The translations under genes and the position numbers were made by a program. Of a DNA stretch of 64,000 bases, positions 16,440-24,779 are shown in pieces (position 1 is the first letter of the stretch; each line of letters starts with the position of its first letter). Below the pieces are notes generated by a model. It saw only the letters and a program-made list of their open reading frames with translations. It had not been told where the DNA came from and made no database searches. Source of the DNA: DATJPD01 sp035506575 (GTDB taxonomy: Bacteria; Pseudomonadota; Alphaproteobacteria; CACIAM-22H2); NCBI GenBank assembly GCA_035506575.1, contig DATJPD010000011.1, positions 30,557 through 94,556 of the forward strand. Reading direction: 5' to 3'.

Positions 16440-16883
16440 ATGAGCACCGCGGAGTGGATGCTGGCCGACGCGCTCGGCATGGAGCGTCGAGTGGCAGAGG
16501 CGAAGCCATCGCTGTACCGCATCTGTGTCCGCGATCTGGTGCTGCAGTGCCCCATCGGCGTCCACGACTACGAGAAGCAGGCGCCGCAGCGCGTACGGAT
16601 CAATGCCGAGCTGCTGGTGGAAGGGCGTGTCGGGCGGGACGAGTTTCGCCAGGTCCTGAATTACGAAACGATCGTCGATGGTATTCGTGCACTGGCGCAG
16701 GGCCGGCATACGAACCTGGTGGAGACGCTGGCCGATCGCATTCTCGATCTTTGTTTCGCCGATCCCCGTGTCCGGGAAACCGAAGTGAGGGTGGAAAAGC
16801 TCGACGTTTATCCCGAAGCCGAGAGCATCGGCATCGTGATGAAACGGCGCCGGAATTCGGCGGCGGCATCCGGCGAGGAATGA
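16440..16883 (+). CDS. folB: Dihydroneopterin aldolase FolB
   Basis: 147 aa. Cleaves dihydroneopterin to 6-hydroxymethyl-dihydropterin. Typical features: CVRDLVLQCPIGVHDYEKQAPQ and NYETIVDGIRAL ... NLVETLADRI. A roughly 25-aa N-terminal extension precedes the core, and the ATG at 16440 lacks a good ribosome site; ATGs at 16458 or 16479 are alternatives. It heads an overlapping run of H4MPT and methylofuran biosynthesis genes, so here it probably supplies the pterin of H4MPT rather than, or as well as, folate. Confidence 0.88.
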   Translation: MSTAEWMLADALGMERRVAEAKPSLYRICVRDLVLQCPIGVHDYEKQAPQRVRINAELLVEGRVGRDEFRQVLNYETIVDGIRALAQGRHTNLVETLADRILDLCFADPRVRETEVRVEKLDVYPEAESIGIVMKRRRNSAAASGEE

Positions 16884-17464
16884 CGATCGTCGTCAAGCTG
16901 GGCGGCAGCCTGGCGAAAGCCGGAGCGCTGCGCTCCTGGCTCAGGGTGGTTCAGGAATACGGTGCCGGACGGTGCGTGGTCGTACCGGGAGGCGGCGTAT
17001 TTGCCGATGCGGTGCGGTCCGCACAGCAGCGCGTGGGGTTCTCAGATCGTGCGGCGCACGTCATGGCGCTCCTGGCCATGGAGCAATATGCCGCACTCCT
17101 CGCGGATTTCGAGCCGGCGCTGCGATCCTGCGCAACGGTCGAGGAGATCGGCAGGGCGTTGGCCGGCGGGCAGGCCGCCCTTTGGCTGCCGCACGGGATG
17201 GTCGCATCGGAGCCGGGCATTGCGGCGAGCTGGACAGTGACCTCGGACAGCCTTGCGGCCTGGCTCGCGGGACGGATCCGCGCACGCCATCTTGTCCTCG
17301 TCAAATCGGCCGCGGCGCCGCCGCCTCTGTCGCCCACGGCCCTGGCAAACAGCGGGCTGGTGGATGCGGCGTTTCCCGGTCATGTCGCGGCTGCCGGCTG
17401 CACGCTCGGCTATTGCGGTCCGGGCGAGCAGGGGCGGCTCGCTGAGGCCCTTCGCCTGGGGTAG
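16880..17464 (+). CDS. mfnE: Amino-acid-kinase family protein, MfnE-like
   Basis: 194 aa. Amino acid kinase fold with VVKLGGSLAKA and VVPGGGVFADAVR. In methanogens MfnE phosphorylates [5-(aminomethyl)furan-3-yl]methyl phosphate during methanofuran synthesis; methylotroph homologues are expected to act in methylofuran synthesis. Starts inside the folB stop codon (ATGA). About 9 bp separates it from dmrB. The assignment rests on the fold and on mfnB, mfnD and mfnF being within 6 kb. Confidence 0.8.
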   Translation: MTIVVKLGGSLAKAGALRSWLRVVQEYGAGRCVVVPGGGVFADAVRSAQQRVGFSDRAAHVMALLAMEQYAALLADFEPALRSCATVEEIGRALAGGQAALWLPHGMVASEPGIAASWTVTSDSLAAWLAGRIRARHLVLVKSAAAPPPLSPTALANSGLVDAAFPGHVAAAGCTLGYCGPGEQGRLAEALRLG

Positions 17465-17473
17465 CATCGGCGC

Positions 17474-18043
17474 ATGGCAAAGCGGAGATCATCCGGGCTT
17501 GCGCCGCGCCTCGCTTGGGCCCTGACCGGGTCCGGCCATTTCTTCACCGAATGTCTCGAGTTCATGTCGAAGCTCGAGGACTTCGACCTCTTCGTCAGCC
17601 GCGCCGCCGCCGAGGTCGTGCGGATGTACAAATCCGAGATGAAGTCGCTGCCCGCGAGCGTGCGCATCTTCAAGGACACGACCGCCTCGTCGGCACCCGT
17701 GGGCCTGTTCTACGAGGGCGTCTATCACACCCTCGTCGTGGCGCCGGCCACATCCAACACGGTCGCCAAATGCGTGGCCGGCATCTCCGACACGCTCGCC
17801 ACCAACGTGTTCGCGCAGGCCGGCAAGTGCCGCGTCCCGAGCATCGTGTTCGCGTGCGACACCGCGCCCGAGCTCGAGACCATGGCGCCGGGCGGCATCG
17901 TCAAGGTCTTCCCGCGGCGGATCGACCTGGAGAACGTGGCGCGGCTGAAAACCTTCGATGACACCGAGGTCGTCGAATCGATGGCGGACCTCCGGACGAG
18001 TGTGGAGCGGCGGCTCTCATGCCTGGTCACACCCTCTTCCTGA
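17474..18043 (+). CDS. dmrB: Dihydromethanopterin reductase, flavoprotein type (DmrB-like)
   Basis: 189 aa. Flavoprotein of the archaeoflavoprotein/DmrB group: WALTGSGHFFTECLE near the N-terminus binds FMN phosphate, with VVAPATSNTVAKCVAGISDTLATN in the middle. It reduces dihydromethanopterin to H4MPT, the last step of cofactor synthesis. This replaces the DHFR-like DmrA found in Methylorubrum, which makes it a useful lineage marker. Overlaps the next gene by 25 bp. Confidence 0.82.
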   Translation: MAKRRSSGLAPRLAWALTGSGHFFTECLEFMSKLEDFDLFVSRAAAEVVRMYKSEMKSLPASVRIFKDTTASSAPVGLFYEGVYHTLVVAPATSNTVAKCVAGISDTLATNVFAQAGKCRVPSIVFACDTAPELETMAPGGIVKVFPRRIDLENVARLKTFDDTEVVESMADLRTSVERRLSCLVTPSS

Positions 18044-19428
18044 CCGGCCATCTCGCCGAGCCGCGGCTGCGCGTGGTGCTCGGCGCGCTCGAGGGGATGG
18101 ATTTCACCTGGAGCGTGCACGACATTGGCGTGCAGGTCGCCGCGTTGATGACGGCCGATATCATCCGCAGCCGTCTCCCCACGGATGCGATGGGCGCCGA
18201 CCGCGTCGTCGTCCCCGGCTATTGCCAAGGAGACCTCGACGCGCTCAGACAGACCTTCGGAATCGCGTTCGAGCGCGGTCCGGCCGACCTGCACGATCTG
18301 CCGGGCTATTTCGGGCGCGCGGGCAAGTCGATCGATCTCGCGCAGCATGACGTGCGGATCTTCGCCGAGATCGTCGACGCGCCGAAGCTGGGCGTTGAGA
18401 GCATTCTGGACCGCGCGCGTCGCTTCGCCGCCGACGGCGCCGATGTCATCGACCTCGGCTGTCTGCCGGCGACGCCATTCCCGCATCTCGAAGACGCGGT
18501 CGCGGCACTGAAGGGGAGCGGCCTCGCGGTCAGCGTCGATTCCGCTGATACCGAGGAATTGCGGCGCGGCGGAAGGGCGGGGGCCGATTTCATACTGAGC
18601 CTGAACGAATCGAGCACCGGGCTTGCCGAGGAGATAGGGGCGGTCCCGATCCTGGTTCCGACGCCGGCCGGCGATCTCGACTCGCTGATTCGCGCCGCCG
18701 AACGGCTGGAGCGCCTCGGCAGGCCCTTCATCGTGGACTCGATCCTCGACCCCATTCCCTTCGGCTTTACCGGATCGATCCTGCGCTACGCCGAGCTGCG
18801 GCGCCGGATGCCGGGGGTGCGCATCATGATGGGGATTGGCAATCTGACCGAGCTTACGGATGCGGACACGACCGGGGTGAACGCGGTCCTGTTCGGCATG
18901 ATCGCAGAGCTGGGGATCACGGACGTGCTCGCCGTGCAGGTCAGTCCGCATTGCCGCACCGCTATCCGCGAAGCCGACCGGGCGCGCCGGATCATGCATG
19001 CGGCGAAGACGCTCCAGCGTCTGCCGGTCGGTATCGACGAGAGCCTCATGGCCCTGCGCGCGCGGCGCCCGTTCGCAGCTGGCGCCGGCGAGATCGCCGA
19101 CACGGCGGCGCGCATCCGTGACGGCAATTTTCGCATCGAGATCGCGGCCGACGGCATTCACGTCTACAATCGCGACCTCCACCGGGTTGCCCGGACGGCG
19201 ATGGAGATTTACCCGGCGCTGGGAGTCGAAAGCAACGGTGCCCACGCCTTCTACCTGGGTGTCGAGCTGGCGCGCGCCGAGATCGCCTGGCAGCTGGGCA
19301 AGCGGTACGTGCAGGATGAGTCCCTGGCCTGGGGATGTGTGGCCGATGCCCCGCCGGAGCCGTCGTCGCATCGCACGCCGGGTCCGACTCTCGAGGCCCG
19401 GCGTAAGCGGCGCCGGGTGCGGTCCTGA
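18019..19428 (+). CDS. Dihydropteroate synthase-like protein (DUF6513), H4MPT biosynthesis
   Basis: 469 aa. The N-terminal ~130 residues (LFLTGHLAEPRLRVVL ... VVPGYCQGDL) are of the DUF6513 type; the rest is a TIM barrel resembling dihydropteroate synthase (ADGADVIDLGC, VSVDSADTEELRRGG, VDSILDPIPFG). The archaeal homologue is taken as a candidate for joining pterin and the arylamine-ribose part of methanopterin. The C-terminal 30 residues are Pro/Arg-rich and poorly conserved in appearance. Overlaps dmrB by 25 bp and the next gene by 1 bp (TGATG), so it belongs to a tightly coupled operon. Confidence 0.85.
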   Translation: MPGHTLFLTGHLAEPRLRVVLGALEGMDFTWSVHDIGVQVAALMTADIIRSRLPTDAMGADRVVVPGYCQGDLDALRQTFGIAFERGPADLHDLPGYFGRAGKSIDLAQHDVRIFAEIVDAPKLGVESILDRARRFAADGADVIDLGCLPATPFPHLEDAVAALKGSGLAVSVDSADTEELRRGGRAGADFILSLNESSTGLAEEIGAVPILVPTPAGDLDSLIRAAERLERLGRPFIVDSILDPIPFGFTGSILRYAELRRRMPGVRIMMGIGNLTELTDADTTGVNAVLFGMIAELGITDVLAVQVSPHCRTAIREADRARRIMHAAKTLQRLPVGIDESLMALRARRPFAAGAGEIADTAARIRDGNFRIEIAADGIHVYNRDLHRVARTAMEIYPALGVESNGAHAFYLGVELARAEIAWQLGKRYVQDESLAWGCVADAPPEPSSHRTPGPTLEARRKRRRVRS

Positions 19429-20012
19429 TGCCGATGATCATCGAAAGCATCATCACCACCACGGACCCCGGAGGCGCGCCGCACATCGCGCCCATGGGCG
19501 TGATCATGGAGAACGGAAGCCCCGTTCTGGCGCCGTTCCGGCCCTCGCACACGCTCGACAACCTCGCGCGCAGCGGCTGCGCCGTGATCAATCACACCGA
19601 TGACGTCCGCATCTTCGCGGGCTGTCTCACCGGACGATCCGACTGGCCGGTACGTCCCGCCGAGAAGATCCCCGGCGTCGTGCTCGAAGCAGCACTCAGC
19701 CACCAGGAGCTCACGGTCGATCGCGTCACCGACGATGCCGTGCGGCCGCGATTCGACGGCCGGATCGTGCACACGGCGGCGTACCGGCCGTTCCTCGGCT
19801 TCAATCGCGCCCAGGCGGCGGTCATCGAGGCGGCCATCCTGGTGAGCCGGCTGCACATGCTGCCGTGGGACAAGATCGAACGCGACATGGCCTATCTCGA
19901 GATCGCAGTCGGCAAGACCGCCGGGCCGCGCGAACAGGAGGCCTGGAGCTGGCTCACCGCCCATATCGCCGAATATCAGCGGCGCGCCGCATCGGGGAAG
20001 GGGGCCGGATGA
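19428..20012 (+). CDS. DUF447 family protein, H4MPT/methylofuran gene set
   Basis: 194 aa. DUF447 signature: IIESIITTTDPGGAPHIAPMGV, a split-barrel flavin-binding fold related to FMN-binding oxidoreductases, with INHTDDVRIFAGCL and RPFLGFNRAQAAVIEAAIL. Always met beside H4MPT genes in methylotrophs and methanogens as far as I know, but without a proven reaction. Coupled at both ends (TGATG upstream, ATGA downstream). Confidence 0.82.
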   Translation: MPMIIESIITTTDPGGAPHIAPMGVIMENGSPVLAPFRPSHTLDNLARSGCAVINHTDDVRIFAGCLTGRSDWPVRPAEKIPGVVLEAALSHQELTVDRVTDDAVRPRFDGRIVHTAAYRPFLGFNRAQAAVIEAAILVSRLHMLPWDKIERDMAYLEIAVGKTAGPREQEAWSWLTAHIAEYQRRAASGKGAG

Positions 20013-20776
20013 CGAAGCTCTTGGCGAGCGTCCGGTCGGCGATCGAGGCGCGCCAGGCCATTGCGGGTGGGGCCGATATCATCGACCTCAAGGAGCCGGC
20101 GATGGGTGCGCTGGGCCGGCTGCCCGACGCCACGATCGGCGAGATCCTGCAAGCGGTCGGCGGCCGGCGGCCGTGCAGCGCCACGATCGGCGACATGGAG
20201 CTGTTGCCGCAACAGGTGTTCGACGCGGTGCGCCACATGGCTGCCGCGGGGGTCGACATCGTGAAGTTCGGCATGTTCGACGGTGACGCGCATGGCACGC
20301 TCGCCGCTCTCGGCGCGGCGGCTCGTTCGGGCTTGCGCCTTGTCGCGGTCCTGTTCGCCGATCGGGCGCCCGATTTCGATCTGATCGACCACTGCGCCTA
20401 TGCCGGTCTTTACGGAATCATGCTCGATACGGCCGACAAGCGAGGTGGGCCGTTGACGACGCACCTGTCGTGGGCGGCGCTCGCGGGGTTTGTGCGACGC
20501 GGCCGCGAGCGAGGCTTGCTGACCGGGCTGGCCGGCTCCCTGTCGGTCCGCGACGTGCCGGACCTTCTGACCCTGGTTCCGGACTATCTCGGCTTCCGCT
20601 CGGCACTCGCCGCGGGCGGCCGCACCGGAGAGCTCGATCCGGCAGCGGTGGCGCGCCTGCGGGCACTGTTGGACCCTGCGTCGAGCAGCAGAGCCACTGC
20701 CGCCGCGGGCGCGCAATCGGCCGCTGCGGTAGCCACCGTGTCGTCCGCGGCCGCGACGACGGTTTCGAATCCTTGA
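20009..20776 (+). CDS. mfnB: (5-formylfuran-3-yl)methyl phosphate synthase MfnB
   Basis: 255 aa. Builds the furan ring of methylofuran from two glyceraldehyde-3-phosphate molecules. Core motifs: LLASVRS, GGADIIDLKEP with Lys28, DIVKFGMF with Lys86 and LDTADKRGG with Lys144; these are candidates for the catalytic lysines. The conserved core ends near residue 221 (about nt 20671). The final ~34 residues are Ala/Ser/Thr-rich and lie antisense to coding sequence of mfnF, giving a 193-bp tail-to-tail overlap. Last gene of the plus-strand biosynthetic operon starting at folB. Confidence 0.9.
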   Translation: MTKLLASVRSAIEARQAIAGGADIIDLKEPAMGALGRLPDATIGEILQAVGGRRPCSATIGDMELLPQQVFDAVRHMAAAGVDIVKFGMFDGDAHGTLAALGAAARSGLRLVAVLFADRAPDFDLIDHCAYAGLYGIMLDTADKRGGPLTTHLSWAALAGFVRRGRERGLLTGLAGSLSVRDVPDLLTLVPDYLGFRSALAAGGRTGELDPAAVARLRALLDPASSSRATAAAGAQSAAAVATVSSAAATTVSNP

Positions 20777-21699
20777 TACGTGCGGCACAGCCGCCGTGCG
20801 AGCGCCACCGCCAGGAACCGTCCTACGCCCGCGCCGATGACGGGAGCTTCTGGCGGCAACCCCGCCGCCGAGACGACGCGCGTCGCACCTTTGGCAATAT
20901 CGTCGAGCTGCCGGTTGGAGATCTGCCTTGCGAGCTCGTCCCAGGTTGAATCCGGCGCCGATCCTGCGTCGCGTCCGATCATGCGCGCGAGCCGGGCGCG
21001 GCTGTCCGCCGGCGATTTGCCGCGCCCGTCGGCGGACGGATGCTGGTCGGCATGCGGCGGGAGCTCGCCCGTCAGCCGATAGATATCGGCCATGGTCGAA
21101 AAATATTCCGCCATCACACCGGTGCGCACGCCGTCGATCAGGACGTGCTGGGCGACCGCCATCACGGGTGTGCGCACGACACCCCGGTAGATGAGCTCTT
21201 CGGTGGCCAGGCGCGCTGCGTCGTCCATGCCGCGCACGGCGACGGCCCCGCCGCGGAGCGGCGCCAGGTCCGTGGTCGTGCTGCCGATGTCCACGAACAA
21301 GCCGTCGCGGATGTGCGCCGACGCCAGCCGGGCGCTCGCGTGCCAGTTCGCCGAAGCCACGCGCCCCGGATCGGCCTTCGCATCCGGCGCGTCGATAAAC
21401 ACCCCGTCACTGGCGTAGACGGCGATCTTTGCCATGCCGGCGCGCTCCTCGACGGCGTCGATCAGGGCCCGCACGCCGTGGGCGCGATCAGGAAAGAGGT
21501 CCGTCAGCTCGCCGGTCATGGTCACCGCATGCGCCGTCGCCGCCGGCCAGTCCGCGAGCCCCGTTTCGATGGACGCATGCAGCCGGTCGAGCCCCAGCCA
21601 CAGCGGGCACGGGATCTGCCGCACGTCGAGGACACGTCCGCGGTCGACCCTGGCCAGCTTGAGGTGTGCGCCGCCGATGTCCCAACCGATCGTGCTCAT
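20584..21699 (-). CDS. mfnF: H4MPT-linked C1 pathway protein, MfnF-like
   Basis: 371 aa. Hydantoinase/oxoprolinase-type ASKHA fold: GWDIGGAHLKLA at the N-terminus, DIGSTTTDLAPLRGG, and PVIGAGVGRFLAVALARR near the C-terminus. MfnF couples the aminomethylfuran phosphate with glutamyl-tyramine to form the methanofuran core. Core ends near residue 342 (about nt 20674); the last ~29 residues are read from sequence antisense to mfnB. Its ATG overlaps the mfnD stop codon (ATGA), so mfnF and mfnD form a minus-strand pair. Confidence 0.85.
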   Translation of the reverse strand: MSTIGWDIGGAHLKLARVDRGRVLDVRQIPCPLWLGLDRLHASIETGLADWPAATAHAVTMTGELTDLFPDRAHGVRALIDAVEERAGMAKIAVYASDGVFIDAPDAKADPGRVASANWHASARLASAHIRDGLFVDIGSTTTDLAPLRGGAVAVRGMDDAARLATEELIYRGVVRTPVMAVAQHVLIDGVRTGVMAEYFSTMADIYRLTGELPPHADQHPSADGRGKSPADSRARLARMIGRDAGSAPDSTWDELARQISNRQLDDIAKGATRVVSAAGLPPEAPVIGAGVGRFLAVALARRLCRTYQGFETVVAAADDTVATAAADCAPAAAVALLLDAGSNSARRRATAAGSSSPVRPPAASAERKPR

Positions 21700-22682
21700 G
21701 GGGCGGATGGTACCTCGATCTCGACCGGCTGCGGTTTTAGCGGACGGATGAGGTCGGATAGTCTCGCCGCGTGCAACGCCAACACCAAAGAAGCCGGATT
21801 GATGTCGAGGCTTTCGGCAAGTCCGGCATAGGAGGTGGTCAGGCGCGGATTGATCTCGAGAACGATCGGCCCCTCAGGGCTGCCGATCAGGTCGACGCCG
21901 ATATAGCCCCAGAGGCCAGGCAGGGCCGCCGCCACCCCGGCGGCGATCGGTTCGAGAGCCGGACGCAGCGCCTCGGCGCCGCCGACTATGCCACCGGCAT
22001 AAGTGAAGGCGCTGTTGTCGCGGCGCATCGTTTGGGTGTTGCAGGCGAGGAGCCACGCCTGTCCGTCTTGCGCCAGCATCGACAGGCTCAGGGGCGGGCC
22101 GGGAAGAAACGGCTGGACCACGAAATCCCGGCCCGCCAGCCGCTGCCGCCAGCCCATCAACGTCTCCCGATCGGCAGCAAAGTACGTGTCTGTGGAGCCG
22201 GCGCCGTCGTCGGGCTTGACGACCCAGCCATGCGCCGACGGGGGGGCGGGTCCGTCGAGCGGCTCGCATGCGACGGCCGGCACGCGGCGCTCGGCCAGAC
22301 GGTGCGCGGTTGCTCGCTTGCTGCGCGCCGTGGCCAGCGTGGCGATGTCGCTGGCGAGCACCGGCCGGCCGGCGTCCCGCCCGAGGATCGCGGCGCGTTC
22401 CAGGAGCCCCTTGGTTTCCGGCGCAATCGGCCACACGACGTCGACATCCCGCGCAATGCGCCGCCAGCTCTGCCACACATCGCCGGCGTCGACGGTCTCC
22501 TGCATGGCGGGCAGGTCGCCGAGCGCCACCTCCGGATCGCGCGCAACGATCGTCTCGACGTCAGGGAGCAGGGCCAGGTCGCGCACGAGGGCACGCAGTA
22601 TCGCGGAGCCCTCGGCGATCAGCGACGCGCCGCATTCTCGCCATCCGCCCGCCGTGACATACTCCCACGCAAATAGCCGCAT
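21696..22682 (-). CDS. mfnD: ATP-grasp tyramine-glutamate ligase, MfnD-like
   Basis: 328 aa. ATP-grasp enzyme: GWVVKPDDGAGSTDTYF (nucleotide binding), DFVVQPFLPG, and VLEINPRLTTSYAGLAES (metal ligands). MfnD joins glutamate to tyramine in methanofuran synthesis; the order mfnD-mfnF supports this. The start at 22680-22682 (MRLFAWEYVTAGG) has GGAAGG upstream; the open frame extends to 22733 but that overlaps the divergent gene. Only 13 bp separate its ATG from that of the divergent HisA-like gene. Confidence 0.82.
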   Translation of the reverse strand: MRLFAWEYVTAGGWRECGASLIAEGSAILRALVRDLALLPDVETIVARDPEVALGDLPAMQETVDAGDVWQSWRRIARDVDVVWPIAPETKGLLERAAILGRDAGRPVLASDIATLATARSKRATAHRLAERRVPAVACEPLDGPAPPSAHGWVVKPDDGAGSTDTYFAADRETLMGWRQRLAGRDFVVQPFLPGPPLSLSMLAQDGQAWLLACNTQTMRRDNSAFTYAGGIVGGAEALRPALEPIAAGVAAALPGLWGYIGVDLIGSPEGPIVLEINPRLTTSYAGLAESLDINPASLVLALHAARLSDLIRPLKPQPVEIEVPSAP

Positions 22683-22695
22683 TGGTCCTTCCGCC

Positions 22696-23409
22696 ATGGC
22701 CTCGTTCGATATCGTTCCGGTCCTGGACCTCAAAGCCGGTCAGGTGGTGCATGCACGCGCCGGCGAGCGCGATCGCTATCTTCCCATACGCTCGGCGCTC
22801 GCCGCAGGCAGCGAGCCAGCTGCGATCCTCGGGGGCCTTCTGGCATTGGCGCCGTTCCGGTGCGTGTATATCGCTGATCTCGATGCGATTGAAGGGCGCG
22901 GCGATCACCGCGACTTGATAGAGGATCTGCTCGACCGAAACCGCGGCCTCGACATTTGGGTCGACGCGGGCTTCGCCGATGCGGACGCCGCCGCGGAGAT
23001 CGCCGATCTTGGCGCGACACCGGTTCTGGGAAGCGAGAGCTGGCGCGACGGCGATCGGCTTGTTTCGGCCCTGGCGCGGCTTGGCAGCTGGCGCTGCGTG
23101 CTATCGCTCGACTATCGCGGCGACAAATTTGTCGGACCGGCCGGTTTCGACGCGCACACAGCTTTATGGCCCGAGCGCGTTATTGTCATGACTCTCGGCC
23201 GCGTGGGCACCGGCTCAGGGCCGGATCTGGCGCGTCTCGACGCGGTGAGCCGCACCGCCGAAGCCCGGCGGGTGTTCGCAGCGGGTGGGGTTCGTGGCGT
23301 CCAGGACATTCGTGCGTTGGCCGAACGCCGGCTCGCCGGCGTTCTCGTGGCGACGGCCCTTCACGATGGGCGTCTGTCGCGTGAGGCGCTGGCCGAATTT
23401 GCGTTCTAG
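22696..23409 (+). CDS. HisA/HisF-related TIM-barrel protein, C1 cofactor cluster
   Basis: 237 aa. Short phosphoribosyl-isomerase-like barrel: DIVPVLDLKAGQVVHARAGER, CVYIADLDAIEGRGDH, GGVRGVQDIRALAERRLAGVLVATALHDG. Proteins of this HisA-related group occur next to H4MPT genes in methylotrophs and methanogens; the reaction is not known to me. The ATG at 22696 has no recognisable Shine-Dalgarno sequence and is 13 bp from the mfnD start on the other strand. Its stop codon overlaps that of the CitG-like gene by 4 bp. Confidence 0.8.
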   Translation: MASFDIVPVLDLKAGQVVHARAGERDRYLPIRSALAAGSEPAAILGGLLALAPFRCVYIADLDAIEGRGDHRDLIEDLLDRNRGLDIWVDAGFADADAAAEIADLGATPVLGSESWRDGDRLVSALARLGSWRCVLSLDYRGDKFVGPAGFDAHTALWPERVIVMTLGRVGTGSGPDLARLDAVSRTAEARRVFAAGGVRGVQDIRALAERRLAGVLVATALHDGRLSREALAEFAF

Positions 23410-24251
23410 GTGCTGAGCGTAAACGCGAGCGCGCTGGCGACCGTCAGGTCCGCCGATGTGCCGGGGTTAAGGCCGCGCGCCTTGAGCTGCCCGTCGAACG
23501 CCAGGAGCGCCTCGATCGCCCGTCGATCGTCCGGGCCGCGGCTGACCTTGGGGTGCAGCGCAACCGCTTCTGCGCGGACCTGCTCGGCGACCGCCTGCCC
23601 ATGCTTGCGTTGGATGTGGCTGTCCGGGAATGCGGCGAGAAACGCCATGAACGCGCGGGTGGCACCCCATTCGGGGGGCTGCTGCGCGTGCTGTGCCGCG
23701 GCCAGTTCCGGAATGCCGGTCAGGTATACATCGTCGTAGCCGGTTGCGTATTGGCGTGCGACCCGGTCGCGGTCCGCGGCGAGACTCATGACGGCGCGCA
23801 GATCGGCCGTGGGCGGTGCCGCGACATCCTGCTCGGGCGCGGCGCCCAGGCCAGCGGGCGAGGCGAGGCGGATCGCCGCGTAGGCGGCTGCGGCATCTTC
23901 GACGGTGAGGCGCGCCAGGACCTGATGCAGGCCCTCGCGCAGATCGCCGGCCGCGATTTCCGCCGCGACGAGCAAGGGTGCCGCGAGCAACACGATGCCG
24001 AGATTGGTGTTGCTTCCCACGGCGGCGTCCGTTGCGGACACGGCGTCGAGGATCCGGCGGCCGACGGGCGCTCCCGGCTGGGTCAGCGGTCCGGCCGATA
24101 CGCGCGCACTCGTCTCCATCTCGCCGACCGCGATCCGATGCCCCGCGGCGTGGACATGCGCGTTGCCGGGTTTCAAGGCTCGCAATTCGAGCAGGCACGC
24201 GTCGACATAGCATCGCGCGAGCCCGGCCGCGATGCCGGCCATCCTGTCCAT
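23406..24251 (-). CDS. Triphosphoribosyl-dephospho-CoA synthase (CitG/MdcB-like), C1 cluster
   Basis: 281 aa. CitG family: LLELRALKPGNAHVHAAGH, PVGRRILDAVSATDAAVGSNTNLGIVLLAAPL. The classical enzymes make the prosthetic-group precursor of citrate or malonate lyase, but no lyase genes are seen here, and homologues recur in H4MPT gene clusters. A phosphoribosyl-transfer role in H4MPT synthesis is therefore inferred. Tail-to-tail with the HisA-like gene, head-to-head with the pterin dehydratase gene across a 123-bp region. Confidence 0.8.
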   Translation of the reverse strand: MDRMAGIAAGLARCYVDACLLELRALKPGNAHVHAAGHRIAVGEMETSARVSAGPLTQPGAPVGRRILDAVSATDAAVGSNTNLGIVLLAAPLLVAAEIAAGDLREGLHQVLARLTVEDAAAAYAAIRLASPAGLGAAPEQDVAAPPTADLRAVMSLAADRDRVARQYATGYDDVYLTGIPELAAAQHAQQPPEWGATRAFMAFLAAFPDSHIQRKHGQAVAEQVRAEAVALHPKVSRGPDDRRAIEALLAFDGQLKARGLNPGTSADLTVASALAFTLST

Positions 24252-24374
24252 TACTCCTTTGTCGTAGGGCGGGGTTGGTTGCGCCGCATCGGCTTTACGT
24301 TAGACTGAAACACTTGGCGAACAAAGCGTGTCAGGCGGGCGGAGATTCCGCTGGCGCGCCCAGGGAGGTCTGCG

Positions 24375-24779
24375 ATGACGGAGCGCGCAGGCGACCGCGT
24401 CTACAGTGAAGCCGAGATCAAGACGCGGCTCGGCAAGGAACTGCCGCACTGGTACTTCGAAGGCGGCTGGATCCGGCGCAAGTATCGCACGCACGGGTGG
24501 AAGAGCACCCTCATGGTCATCAACACGGTCGGCCATCTCGCCGAGGCGGCCTGGCATCATCCGGATATCACCGCCTCCTATGCGTGGGTCGAAGTACGGC
24601 TGATGAACCACGCGGCCAAAGGCGTCACCGACAAGGATTTCGAACTCGCCAGGAAAATCGAGGACGTCGTGCAGTGGCGGCCGGGCGCCGACAGCGCGCT
24701 CGAAGGGACGCCGGCTGATCCGCGGTTTGCCCATGTGAAGTACGACAAGCCCGGGGAGCCTGCAGAGAGGGGCGATTGA
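24375..24779 (+). CDS. Pterin-4a-carbinolamine dehydratase-like protein
   Basis: 134 aa. PCD/DCoH fold with the active-site pattern GHLAEAAWHHPDI (His54, His61, His62), NHAAKGVTDKDFELA (His79, Asp86). No phenylalanine hydroxylase is nearby; as first gene of the fhc operon it more likely acts on H4MPT-type pterins (inference). GGGAGG precedes the ATG. Its stop codon overlaps the TTG start of fhcB, so the two are translated together. Confidence 0.88.
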   Translation: MTERAGDRVYSEAEIKTRLGKELPHWYFEGGWIRRKYRTHGWKSTLMVINTVGHLAEAAWHHPDITASYAWVEVRLMNHAAKGVTDKDFELARKIEDVVQWRPGADSALEGTPADPRFAHVKYDKPGEPAERGD

